Below, piece after piece: positions 1 through 7,591 of a DNA stretch of 29,437 bases. The stretch spans positions 1-29,437 of the forward strand of contig JAFTDQ010000116.1 in NCBI GenBank assembly GCA_017454075.1, written 5' to 3'. The translations under genes were made by a program, and so were the position numbers. The stretch's first letter is position 1; every line of letters begins with the position of its first letter. The notes beneath the pieces were generated by a model that was not told the DNA's origin, searched no databases, and worked only from the letters and a program-made list of their open reading frames with translations. The stretch is from Clostridia bacterium. GTDB lineage: Bacteria; Bacillota_A; Clostridia; Oscillospirales; CAG-272.

Positions 1-100
1 GCCTTCCCCCGCTGTGGGATAGGCGTGAACCCCAAAGCTCGCTCTGCTCGCTTTGAGGACCCCGCCACGGTGGTCACGAAGTGACCGGATGAGGGTCGAA
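1..100. repeat. Intergenic stem-loop repeat, copy A
   Basis: Positions 15-73 are identical to 271-329 (59 bp). Directly after this core lies a perfect hairpin, GGTCAC-GAA-GTGACC at 72-86. The core itself can pair CAAAGC with GCTTTG around an 11-nt loop. The unit ends in GGATGAGGG, resembling the pyrimidine/purine-rich ends of short palindromic repeats common between genes of gut Clostridia. No ORF in it looks like a real protein. The left end may be cut by the window edge. Its function is unknown; a REP-like or non-autonomous mobile repeat is inference. Confidence 0.7.
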
Positions 101-136
101 AGATTTACTGTAATAATCGTTTGTCACAGGTAATTG

Positions 137-254
137 CCTCACCCTCATCAGTCATCTTCGCTTACGCTCAGATGCCAGCTTCCCCACAACGGGGGAAGCC
201 GAGGACCCCTCTCAGTCAGCTGACGCTGACAGCTCCCCCTGTGGGGGAGCCGAG
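137..254. repeat. Intergenic stem-loop repeat, copy B (diverged)
   Basis: This stretch starts with CCTCACCCTCATCAG and holds three perfect stems: CTTCCCC (179-185) with GGGGAAG (192-198), GTCAGC (215-220) with GCTGAC (225-230), and GCTCCCCC (232-239) with GGGGGAGC (243-250). It does not share the 59-bp core of copies A and C. It does share their composition: C-rich and G-rich ends plus short tight stems. It sits between the two identical copies. It may be a related or composite element. No coding potential was recognised. Confidence 0.55.
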
Positions 255-258
255 ACCT

Positions 259-352
259 TGCCTCCCCCTTTGGGATAGGCGTGAACCCCAAAGCTCGCTC
301 TGCTCGCTTTGAGGACCCCGCCACGGTGGCGCGCGAAGCGCGACGGAGAGGG
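259..352. repeat. Intergenic stem-loop repeat, copy C
   Basis: Positions 271-329 repeat 15-73 exactly and in the same orientation. The flanking hairpin here is CGCGC-GAA-GCGCG (330-342), whereas copy A has GGTCAC-GAA-GTGACC at the same place. The bases differ, but pairing and the GAA loop are kept. The copy ends about 50 bp before the serpin start codon, so it lies in that gene's upstream region and could be in its 5' UTR. I could not identify a convincing serpin promoter. Confidence 0.7.
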
Positions 353-402
353 CAGAGAAAGCTTTACATTCAACTGAAATCCTTAAACAAAGGAGAAAAA
401 CA

Positions 403-1773
403 ATGAAAAACACGTTAAAACGCCTCGCGGCGGCGGTGATCGCGGCCGTGACGCTCGTTTCGCTCTTCGGGTGCCTGAAAAACCAGGAGCCGCTGACTGT
501 TGCGGGCAGCGACGTTCTCCTTCCGCTCGAATACTGGACGGAGCCCGTAACGTCCGAAGAAAACACTGACGCGCCCGTCACTCAGCCCGCCGAATCGGAA
601 GAAAACACGGACGTCTTCGTCCCTCAGCCCGTCGTGCCCGCGGTGCTCGCCGCGCCGACGAACGGGAACGTCACGGGCTTTGCCCTCGATCTTTTCCGCG
701 CGACGGCTGAAAACGGAAAGAATACGCTCATTTCGCCGCTTTCGGTGCTTTACGCCCTCGCGATGACGGCAAACGGCGCGAAGGGACAGACGCTGACCGA
801 GATGGAAAACGTCCTCGGAATGGAAATTGACGGGCTCAACTCGTATCTGCACGACTATATGGCGTCCCTCCCGCGCGCGGAAAAATACAAGCTCAGCGCG
901 GCGAACTCGATATGGTTCACCGACGACGAGAGATTTTCCGTTGTTGACGGATTCCTTCAGCTGAACGAAGAATATTACGGAGCCGACGTTTACCGCGTCC
1001 CGTTTGACGGTAAAACTCTCGGCGACATAAACGGCTGGGTAAATGAAAAGACCGACGGTATGATCGAAAAGATACTTGATGAAATCGATCCCTATTCCGT
1101 CATGTATCTGATAAACGCCCTCGCCTTCGACGCGGAATGGGAAACGATATACAACGAATATCAGGTCCGCGAGGGAGACTTCACGCCCGAGGGCGGCGCG
1201 AAAAAGACGGTCGAGTTCATGTATTCACAGGAGAACGCGTACCTCGAGGACGAAAAGGCGACGGGATTTGTCAAATACTACGCCGGGCGCAAATACGCCT
1301 TCGTCGCCCTGCTTCCGAATGAGGGCGTGACGGTCTCGGATTACGTCGCCTCGCTCGACGGCGAAAAGCTGTACGGGATGCTCTCAAATCCGTCTGCGGA
1401 GGATGTCAACGTCGCGATACCTAAGTTCGAGACCGAATACGACGTCACGATGAACGACGTTCTAATTAAAATGGGCATGCCGACGGCGTTCAACGCGGAT
1501 AAAGCGGATTTCTCGGGGATCGGGACGTACAGAGACGGCGGCGTGGACCTGAACTTATTTATCGGAAACGTGCTCCACAAGACGTTTATGGCCGTCAACG
1601 AGCGCGGAACGAAGGCCGGCGCGGTGACCGTAGTGAATGTGTACGCCGGATCTGCGTTGCCTGTCAAGGAGCCGAAGCGCGTGATTCTCGACCGCCCGTT
1701 CCTCTATATGCTTGTTGACTGCGAAAACAATCTTCCGTTCTTCATCGGAACGATGTACGACGCCGGTAAATGA
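403..1773 (+). CDS. Lipoprotein serpin (serine protease inhibitor family)
   Basis: The product (456 aa) begins with a lipoprotein signal peptide ending in LFGC, so Cys24 is the likely lipidated residue and the protein should be anchored outside the membrane. A low-complexity Thr/Pro/Glu linker (about 45-80) leads to a full-length serpin fold starting near NTLISPLSVLYALAMTANGA. The C-terminal signature DRPFLYMLV is present. The reactive-loop hinge is ERGTKAGAVT, residues 400-409. Counting P17 as Glu400 places P1-P1' near Gly416-Ser417, a small residue that would fit elastase-like targets; this count is approximate. The small-residue hinge (Ala/Gly/Val/Thr) is what inhibitory serpins need for loop insertion. 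AGGAG sits 8 nt before the ATG. It overlaps the next gene by ATGA, implying co-translation. Secreted serpins occur in several gut Clostridia and bifidobacteria. Confidence 0.93.
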   Translation: MKNTLKRLAAAVIAAVTLVSLFGCLKNQEPLTVAGSDVLLPLEYWTEPVTSEENTDAPVTQPAESEENTDVFVPQPVVPAVLAAPTNGNVTGFALDLFRATAENGKNTLISPLSVLYALAMTANGAKGQTLTEMENVLGMEIDGLNSYLHDYMASLPRAEKYKLSAANSIWFTDDERFSVVDGFLQLNEEYYGADVYRVPFDGKTLGDINGWVNEKTDGMIEKILDEIDPYSVMYLINALAFDAEWETIYNEYQVREGDFTPEGGAKKTVEFMYSQENAYLEDEKATGFVKYYAGRKYAFVALLPNEGVTVSDYVASLDGEKLYGMLSNPSAEDVNVAIPKFETEYDVTMNDVLIKMGMPTAFNADKADFSGIGTYRDGGVDLNLFIGNVLHKTFMAVNERGTKAGAVTVVNVYAGSALPVKEPKRVILDRPFLYMLVDCENNLPFFIGTMYDAGK

Positions 1774-2324
1774 AAAAAACGATATTGCCGCTCGTACTGC
1801 TTTTGTCGGTCTTATTCCTGTTCGGATGCACCGGGCCGGCGGTCCATCCCGACGGAGAAATGCCGGAGGACGTCTCGGGGCTCGATTTCTGGATACTTTA
1901 CGACGCAAAGGATGAAAAGTTCGAGGATTACAGGATCTGGCCCGGCTTCGGAGTCACCGGCTACGTGCCCGAGAAATATTTTCCGGAGGATGACGAGGAC
2001 TCTCGGTACGTCCCATCTAACGGAGAATACGTCAGATACGACGTCACCGCATGGCCGGACTATGCCGACGGAGGCAGGTACGTGACGCGCATCGAGATCG
2101 ACGGGGTCAGCGACGTCAGCGTGTTCGGTCTGACCGTCGATTCAGCCGTAGAGGAGGTCCGCGAAAAGCTGACGGCGAAGGGCTTTATTGAAGAGGACGT
2201 TGATGTCGACACGTTCGTTCTGTTCAGCTCTCCGGACGGAAAGTATCGGATCAGTTTTTTGACGTCAGGCCGCCGGATACAGATATATGCTCCGGTCGGG
2301 AATAGAAATCATATTATTTTTTGA
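1770..2324 (+). CDS. Small lipoprotein of unknown function
   Basis: The product is 184 aa with a clear lipoprotein signal: KK, a long Leu/Val stretch, then LFGC with Cys20 as the lipidation site. The mature part is acidic. A C-terminal stretch (about 118-180) with FGLTVDSAVEEVREKL followed by a glycine and beta-rich segment recalls small alpha/beta modules seen in Firmicute lipoproteins, but I do not recognise a named family. The start overlaps the serpin stop codon (ATGA), so the two are probably translated together and both act at the cell surface. The stop lies 9 bp before the -35 box of the next transcription unit. No terminator was noticed between them. Confidence 0.75.
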   Translation: MKKTILPLVLLLSVLFLFGCTGPAVHPDGEMPEDVSGLDFWILYDAKDEKFEDYRIWPGFGVTGYVPEKYFPEDDEDSRYVPSNGEYVRYDVTAWPDYADGGRYVTRIEIDGVSDVSVFGLTVDSAVEEVREKLTAKGFIEEDVDVDTFVLFSSPDGKYRISFLTSGRRIQIYAPVGNRNHIIF

Positions 2325-2332
2325 AAGCCCTC

Positions 2333-2361
2333 TTGACAAACCGCGGACGCGGTGGTATAAT
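2333..2361 (+). promoter_or_regulatory. Sigma-A promoter of T-box 1 unit
   Basis: TTGACA at 2333-2338 and TATAAT at 2356-2361 are separated by exactly 17 bp, a full consensus housekeeping promoter. Transcription should start near 2368, giving a leader of about 285 nt before the first synthetase gene. Such a strong promoter is usual upstream of attenuators, where control happens after initiation. Confidence 0.9.
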
Positions 2362-2380
2362 TTGCGAAATTCAATAAAAG

Positions 2381-2640
2381 GCCGTGATGCGGACGGGCGG
2401 AGAAATGAAGCCCAAAGAGAGCCGGGGATGGTGAGATTCCGGCGGCAGATCATCCGTCGGATCACCGCGGAGCCGAGAGCTCGAAACCGGTTAAGGGGGA
2501 GGGCTCTACGTGATTGCTGCGTAAACGCATAAGACTTGTCTGAGTCTGAGTGCTCCCTCAGGGGAGAATTTGAGTGGTACCGCGGGGAAAACAACCGTTT
2601 CACCCGTCTCAAAGTTATTTTGAGACGGGTTTTTATTTTT
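2381..2640 (+). promoter_or_regulatory. T-box riboswitch 1 (specifier read as ATC, Ile)
   Basis: The T-box core TGGTACCGCG lies at 2575-2584. It is flanked by TTTGAG (2569-2574), which can pair with CTCAAA (2608-2613) as antiterminator; CTCAAA is also part of the terminator stem, so the two forms exclude each other. Stem I has the conserved AGAGAG (2416-2421 region) and a distal hairpin GCCGG...CCGGC with the GATGGTGAG loop. Stem III is CTCCC/GGGAG at 2553-2566. I fold the specifier loop as lower helix GCGG (2389-2392) with CCGC (2465-2468) and upper helix GGA/TGA with TCATCC, leaving ATC at 2461-2463 followed by A. This reads as isoleucine. The T-box is certain; the specifier is hand-folded and less so. 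Confidence 0.93.
2603..2640 (+). terminator. T-box 1 intrinsic terminator
   Basis: CCCGTCTCAAA (2603-2613) and TTTGAGACGGG (2619-2629) form an 11-bp perfect stem with a GTTAT loop, followed by TTTTTATTTTT. It ends about 12 nt before the start codon of the gene it controls. Readthrough needs uncharged tRNA to stabilise the competing antiterminator. Confidence 0.92.
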
Positions 2641-2651
2641 CGGAGGAAACA

Positions 2652-4922
2652 ATGAAACACAGCGAATCTGATATGAGACTTTACGAGATCGCCTCGAGGA
2701 TCAGGGAAATGCGCGAGATCATGGGTATTTCGCGCGAGAGCATGGCAAAGCTCACCGACGTCACGCCGGAGGTATATTCGGTTTACGAGTCGGGCGGGGC
2801 GGATATCCCGTTCTCGTTCATACATAAATGCGCGATCGTCCTCGGGGTAGAGCTCACGGAACTGCTCGAAGGGGGCGGCGGCGCGCGCCTTTCCTCCTAT
2901 ACCGTCACGCGCCACGGAAAGGGTCAGCAGACCGCCCGCGAGACGGGCATCGAGATCGACAACCTCGCGCCTAATTTCAAAAACAAGATAGCTCAGCCCT
3001 ACTGGGTGAGATACGAGTATTCGGAAGAGCTCCAGAACGCGCCGATACACTTGACGAAACACGACGGTCAGGAGTTCGATCTCGTCATCTCGGGCTCGCT
3101 CCTCGTTCAGGTCGGGGATAACAAAGAACTGCTCAACGAGGGCGACTCCATTTATTATAACAGCAGCACGCCGCACGGAATGATCGCCGTCGGCGGGCGC
3201 GACTGCGTTTTCTGCGCCGTCGTGCTCCCGGGCAAGGAGACGAGCGAGGAGACGGTGCGCGCCGCCGTCGCCGCCGTCAGGTACGACACCAAGCTCCTCT
3301 GCGAAAAGTTCGTTGAGGTCGAGGAAGACGGGCACGGCACGCCGGTCCGGGTCGATTTCAGGAACGAGGACAGCTTTAACTTCGGCTTTGACTGCGTCGA
3401 CGCGGTCGCCGAAAAATATCCCGACAAGACGGCGATGATTCACCTCGACAAAAACAAACACGAGCGCGTTTTCACCTTCAAGGACATCAAAAAGGAGTCG
3501 TCGCGCGCCGCGAATTATTTTGAAAATCTCGGTATAAAAAAGGGCGACCGCGTTATGCTCGTCCTCAAAAGGCACTGGGAGTTCTGGGTCGCGATGGTCG
3601 CGCTTCACAAGCTCGGCGCGGTCGCGATCCCGGCGACATATCAGCTGAAGGTACACGATTTCGAATACCGTTTCAGAATGGCCGGGGTGAAGGCGATCCT
3701 CTGTAACTCGGACGGCGACACGGCCGATATGGCGGACCGCGCCGCCGAGAGCTGTCCTACCGTAGGAATAAAGATATCCGTCGGTGAAAAGCGCGAGGGC
3801 TGGCACGATTTCGACTCGGAATACAAAGTTTTTTCAAGCGTTTTCCCGCGCCGCGAAGACACTCCCTGCGGCACGGATCCCGCGCTGATATTCTTCTCGT
3901 CGGGCACTACGGGGAACCCGAAAATGGTCATGCACAGGCATACCTATCCGCTCGGGCATTTCCTCACGGCGAAATACTGGCACTGCTGCGAGCGCGAGGG
4001 GCTTCATCTGACGATTTCCGACACCGGCTGGGGCAAATCCCTGTGGGGGAAACTGTACGGTCAGTGGCTCTGCGAGGGCGCCGTGTTCGTATATGATTTC
4101 GACCGCTTTTCCGCGGCCGACATCCTTCCGCTTTTCGCGAAATACAAAATTACGACCTTCTGCGCGCCGCCCACGATGCTCCGCATGATGATAAAAGAAG
4201 ATCTGTCGAAATACGATTTTTCGTCGGTCAGGCATATGACGACGGCGGGCGAGGCGCTGAATCCCGAGGTCGCCCTGAGATTCGAGGAGGCCACCGGGCT
4301 TGAGATCATGGAGGGCTTCGGTCAGACCGAGACGACCCTCACGATAGCGAATTTCTGCGGAATGCCCGTCAAGATCGGCTCCATGGGAAAGGCGTCGCCG
4401 CAGTACGACGTCAGCATAGTCGATCCCGACGGAAACCCGGTGCCGAACGGAGAGGTCGGCGAGATAGTCATAAAGATAGACGAGAAATATCCCGTCGGGC
4501 TCTTTGACAGGTACTGTCTCGACGACGAACTCGACGCCCGCTGCCGCCGCGGGGGATATTATCACACGGGCGACACGGCGTGGCGCGACGAGGACGGCTA
4601 TTTCTGGTACGTCGGGCGCGTCGACGACATAATCAAGTCTTCGGGCTACAGGATCGGGCCGTTTGAGATCGAGAGCGTCATAATGGAGCTCCCCTACGTC
4701 CTCGAGTGCGGCGTTTCGGCCGCTCCCGACGAGATAAGGGGTCAGATCGTCAAGGCGAGCGTCGTGCTCGTGAAGGGCACCGAGCCGACCGAGGCGCTCA
4801 AGAAAGAGATCCAGAATTACGTCAAGGAGCACACGGCCCCGTATAAATACCCGCGTCTCGTCGTCTTCCGCGACGAGCTCCCCAAGACCATAAGCGGAAA
4901 GATCATAAGAAATCAGCTGTAA
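2652..4922 (+). CDS. XRE HTH-cupin-AMP-forming acyl-CoA synthetase fusion (copy 1)
   Basis: This 756-aa protein joins three parts. Residues about 10-72 are an XRE/Cro-type helix-turn-helix. Residues about 95-195 are a cupin with HDGQEFDLVISGSL and GDSIYYNSSTPHG. Residues about 225-756 are an ANL-family acyl-CoA synthetase. The ligase keeps the P-loop SSGTTGNPK (416-424), EGFGQTE, YHTGD, GRVDDIIKSSGYRIGPFE and the C-terminal catalytic lysine in PKTISGKI (Lys750). It most resembles the medium-chain/branched-acid (ACSM-like) group, which makes acyl-CoA, AMP and PPi. I chose ATG 2652, preceded by GGAGGAAA; a longer reading frame starting at 2574 lies inside the T-box terminator. The ATC-type T-box and the neighbours suggest 2-methylbutyrate as substrate, which is inference. 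Confidence 0.9.
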   Translation: MKHSESDMRLYEIASRIREMREIMGISRESMAKLTDVTPEVYSVYESGGADIPFSFIHKCAIVLGVELTELLEGGGGARLSSYTVTRHGKGQQTARETGIEIDNLAPNFKNKIAQPYWVRYEYSEELQNAPIHLTKHDGQEFDLVISGSLLVQVGDNKELLNEGDSIYYNSSTPHGMIAVGGRDCVFCAVVLPGKETSEETVRAAVAAVRYDTKLLCEKFVEVEEDGHGTPVRVDFRNEDSFNFGFDCVDAVAEKYPDKTAMIHLDKNKHERVFTFKDIKKESSRAANYFENLGIKKGDRVMLVLKRHWEFWVAMVALHKLGAVAIPATYQLKVHDFEYRFRMAGVKAILCNSDGDTADMADRAAESCPTVGIKISVGEKREGWHDFDSEYKVFSSVFPRREDTPCGTDPALIFFSSGTTGNPKMVMHRHTYPLGHFLTAKYWHCCEREGLHLTISDTGWGKSLWGKLYGQWLCEGAVFVYDFDRFSAADILPLFAKYKITTFCAPPTMLRMMIKEDLSKYDFSSVRHMTTAGEALNPEVALRFEEATGLEIMEGFGQTETTLTIANFCGMPVKIGSMGKASPQYDVSIVDPDGNPVPNGEVGEIVIKIDEKYPVGLFDRYCLDDELDARCRRGGYYHTGDTAWRDEDGYFWYVGRVDDIIKSSGYRIGPFEIESVIMELPYVLECGVSAAPDEIRGQIVKASVVLVKGTEPTEALKKEIQNYVKEHTAPYKYPRLVVFRDELPKTISGKIIRNQL

Positions 4923-4944
4923 TAAAAATATCGCGAAAAAAGTC

Positions 4945-4973
4945 TTGACAAGAGACGGGAACCGTGGTAAAAT
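4945..4973 (+). promoter_or_regulatory. Sigma-A promoter of T-box 2 unit
   Basis: TTGACA (4945-4950) and TAAAAT (4968-4973) are 17 bp apart, with an extended TGG just before the -10. The box begins 22 bp after the stop codon of copy 1. The second synthetase and the long downstream series can therefore be transcribed independently of T-box 1. Confidence 0.85.
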
Positions 4974-4989
4974 AATCAAAATGTTTTTC

Positions 4990-5258
4990 AAAGACGTTGA
5001 CGAAGAGGGCAGCGGCAGGGAAACCCGACAGAGAGACGGCGGTAGGTGCGAGCCGTTGGGGTGGACGCCGCGACCGTAGCTTCCGAGTCGGAGAGAAGAA
5101 AGCCGAAAGGCAAGTAGAACTCTCCCGTTACGCTGCGTTAATGTGGGGGGATTGGAAGATCCCGTGAGAGGCCCTCAGCGAGGGCAATTTGAGTGGTACC
5201 GCGTGCGTTTAAAAGGCGCTCGTCTCAAAGTCATTTCTGATTTTTGGACGGGCGCTTT
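4990..5258 (+). promoter_or_regulatory. T-box riboswitch 2 (specifier read as GTA, Val)
   Basis: The T-box core TGGTACCGCG is at 5194-5203. TTTGAG (5188-5193) pairs with CTCAAA (5224-5229) for the antiterminator. Stem I contains CAGAGAG (5028-5034) and the distal hairpin ACGGC...GCCGT (5036-5055). Stem III is GCCCT/AGGGC at 5171-5185. The specifier loop folds cleanly: GAAG (5002-5005) with CTTC (5080-5083) below, GCGGC (5012-5016) with GCCGC (5067-5071) above, and AGGGCA facing GACCGTAG. By position, the triplet before the final purine is GTA (5076-5078), valine. The terminator-like stem (5213-5224 with 5247-5258) has no T-run after it, unlike T-box 1. The T-box call is firm; the specifier is inference. 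Confidence 0.92.
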
Positions 5259-5280
5259 CCCGTTCTGAAAAGGAGCATTT

Positions 5281-7575
5281 ATGGCAGGGATTACAGGACT
5301 TGATTTCAAGATCAAGGAAATGGCGGGGAGGATTAAGGAGCTCCGCCAGATCGAGGGGCTGACCGTCTTTGAAATGGCCGCCAAAACCGACGTCACTCCG
5401 GAGGAATACTCCCTTTGTGAATCCGGTGAGCACGATCTGAACTTCGCGTTCATTTACAGGTGCGCGCTCGCGCTTAACGTCGACGTAACTGACATTATCG
5501 AGGGTCACAGCCCTACGCTGAGGTCGTTTACCGTCACGAGGAGCGGGAACGGACAGGAGATCGCGAACGCCCACGGAATGACGTATTACAATCTCGCGTA
5601 CGCTTTCCAGAACAGGATAGCCGAGCCGCTTTACGTAAGAAGCGGGTACGACGAGTCCCTTCAGCACAGGGATATCGAGCTCACGACCCACGAGGGGCAG
5701 GAGCTCGACCTCGTCATTTCGGGAAGTCTGAAGGTCCAGGTCGGGGAGCACAGCACGGTGCTCGGACCCGGCGACTCGATCTATTTCGACAGCAGCACGC
5801 CGCACGGGATGATCGCCGTGAACGGAACGGACTGCGAGTTCTACGCGATCGTACTCAATCCGACGGGCTCGCCGATCCCGGAGCTTCAGCCCGGGAAGGA
5901 GACCGAGGCGCCGGTCAGGCAGAGACGGGAAAAGGACGCCGAGCCGAGGATATACGACGGTTACGTCGACGTCACCGAGGACGAAAACGGCACGCCGACC
6001 TCCATAAAATTCAAAAACACCGAGGGCTTTAATTTCGCTTTCGACGTGGTCGACGGACTCGCCGACAAAAAGCCGGATAAGCTCGCGATGCTCTACGTGG
6101 CGAAGGACAAGACGGAGCGCCGCTTCACGTTCAGGGATATGAAACGCGCCTCCAATCAGTGCGCCAACTATTTCAAAGCCCTCGGGATAAAAAAGGGAGA
6201 CAAGGTCCTTCTCATTCTGAAAAGGCACTATCAGTTCTGGTTCGCGATGCTCGGACTCAACAAGCTCGGAGCGATAGCGATACCGGCGACGAACCAGCTC
6301 AAGGCGCACGATCTCGAATACCGTTTCAACGCGGCGTCTGTCACGACGGTCATATGCACGGCCGACGACGGAGTTCCCGACGCTGTCGACGAGGCGTGCA
6401 GGACGTCCCCGACCGTCGTAAACCGTCTTATCGTAAACGGCAAGCGTGACGGATGGCGGGATTTCAACGAGGAATACCAGCTTTATTCGACTCATTTCAG
6501 ACGGACGGCGGAATCCCCGTGCGGCGCCGACCCGATGCTCATGTTCTTCACGTCTGGGACCTCCGGGTATCCGAAGATCGCCGAACACAATCACAAGTAT
6601 CCGCTCGGTCATTTTCATACCGCTAAATACTGGCATTGCGTGGAGCCCGACGGACTTCATTTCACAATCTCTGATACGGGCTGGGCGAAGGCCATGTGGG
6701 GTAAGCTGTACGGTCAGTGGCTCTGCGAGGCGGCGACATTCGTCTATGATTTCGACCGTTTCTCGGCTGCGGATATTATGCCGATGTTCGCAAAATACAG
6801 CATAACGACCTTCTGCGCGCCGCCGACGATGCTCCGCATGATGATAAAAGAAGACCTTTCGAGGTATGATTTTTCATCGGTTCGTCACATGACGACGGCG
6901 GGCGAGGCGCTGAACCCAGAGGTTTACCGCAGGTTCGAACAGCTTACCGGTCTTCAGATACACGAGGGCTTCGGACAGTCCGAAAGCACCATGATAATCG
7001 GCAATCTCGCTGGCGCGAGACACAAGGTCGGTTCTATGGGAAAGCCGGCGCCGATCTACGACGTTGAGCTTATGTCACAGGACGGCGCCCCGGTACCGGC
7101 CGGCGAGGTCGGAGAGATAGTCATAAATATCAAAAACGGGCTCCCCTGCGGACTTGCGACGGAATACTACGGAGATCCCGAAAAGACCGCCGAGATATGG
7201 CGGGACGGGTACTATCACACCGGGGACACCGCCTGGCAGGACGAGGACGGATTTTTCTGGTACGTCGGACGGGTGGACGACATCATCAAGTCCTCGGGCT
7301 ACAGGATCGGTCCGTTTGAGATCGAGAGCGTCATTATGGAGCTGCCCTACGTACTCGAATGCGGCGTTTCCGCCGCGCCCGACGAGGTCAGGGGACAGAT
7401 AGTCAAGGCGAGCGTCGTGCTCGTGAAGGGCACCGAGCCGACAGAGGAACTCAAAAAAGAGATCCAGGAATACGTCAAAAAACACACCGCGCCGTACAAG
7501 TATCCGCGTCTCGTCGTCTTCCGCGACGAGCTGCCGAAGACGACGAGCGGCAAGATAAAACGCCACGAGCTCTGA
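5281..7575 (+). CDS. XRE HTH-cupin-AMP-forming acyl-CoA synthetase fusion (copy 2)
   Basis: The product (764 aa) is a paralogue of the preceding synthetase with the same order: XRE helix-turn-helix (about 5-75), cupin (about 95-195, with HEGQELDLVISGSL and GDSIYFDSSTPHG), a 30-residue Pro/Glu/Arg linker that is longer than in copy 1, then the ligase. Ligase motifs are TSGTSGYPK (424-432), EGFGQSE, YHTGD, GRVDDIIKSSGYRIG and catalytic Lys758 in PKTTSGKI. The last 130 residues or so are almost identical to copy 1. Differences cluster around likely acyl-pocket segments: GWAKAMWG against GWGKSLWG, CEAATFV against CEGAVFV, SESTMIIGNL against TETTLTIANF. AAAAGGAG precedes ATG 5281. A GTA-type T-box upstream suggests isobutyrate activation for valine, which is inference. 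Acetate or other short acids remain possible. Confidence 0.9.
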   Translation: MAGITGLDFKIKEMAGRIKELRQIEGLTVFEMAAKTDVTPEEYSLCESGEHDLNFAFIYRCALALNVDVTDIIEGHSPTLRSFTVTRSGNGQEIANAHGMTYYNLAYAFQNRIAEPLYVRSGYDESLQHRDIELTTHEGQELDLVISGSLKVQVGEHSTVLGPGDSIYFDSSTPHGMIAVNGTDCEFYAIVLNPTGSPIPELQPGKETEAPVRQRREKDAEPRIYDGYVDVTEDENGTPTSIKFKNTEGFNFAFDVVDGLADKKPDKLAMLYVAKDKTERRFTFRDMKRASNQCANYFKALGIKKGDKVLLILKRHYQFWFAMLGLNKLGAIAIPATNQLKAHDLEYRFNAASVTTVICTADDGVPDAVDEACRTSPTVVNRLIVNGKRDGWRDFNEEYQLYSTHFRRTAESPCGADPMLMFFTSGTSGYPKIAEHNHKYPLGHFHTAKYWHCVEPDGLHFTISDTGWAKAMWGKLYGQWLCEAATFVYDFDRFSAADIMPMFAKYSITTFCAPPTMLRMMIKEDLSRYDFSSVRHMTTAGEALNPEVYRRFEQLTGLQIHEGFGQSESTMIIGNLAGARHKVGSMGKPAPIYDVELMSQDGAPVPAGEVGEIVINIKNGLPCGLATEYYGDPEKTAEIWRDGYYHTGDTAWQDEDGFFWYVGRVDDIIKSSGYRIGPFEIESVIMELPYVLECGVSAAPDEVRGQIVKASVVLVKGTEPTEELKKEIQEYVKKHTAPYKYPRLVVFRDELPKTTSGKIKRHEL

Positions 7576-7591
7576 GAAAGGAAATGGTAAA

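Noticed and set aside
121..581. Short open frames in and beside the left repeat region
   Set aside because: They consist of repeat sequence or run antisense to the serpin start, with no Shine-Dalgarno site or known motif.
2574..2651. Longer N-terminus for the first synthetase
   Set aside because: These codons lie in the T-box antiterminator and terminator; ATG 2652 has a good Shine-Dalgarno and begins the HTH domain.
2265..3806. 513-aa open frame on the minus strand
   Set aside because: It is antisense to the first synthetase and its T-box, low in hydrophobic pattern, and rich in Arg/Glu/Val as expected from the shadow of a GC-rich gene; no family motif is visible.
5209..6660. 483-aa open frame on the minus strand
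   Set aside because: It is a shadow of the second synthetase; the same style of Arg/Val/Glu-rich sequence appears opposite the first copy, as expected for paralogues.
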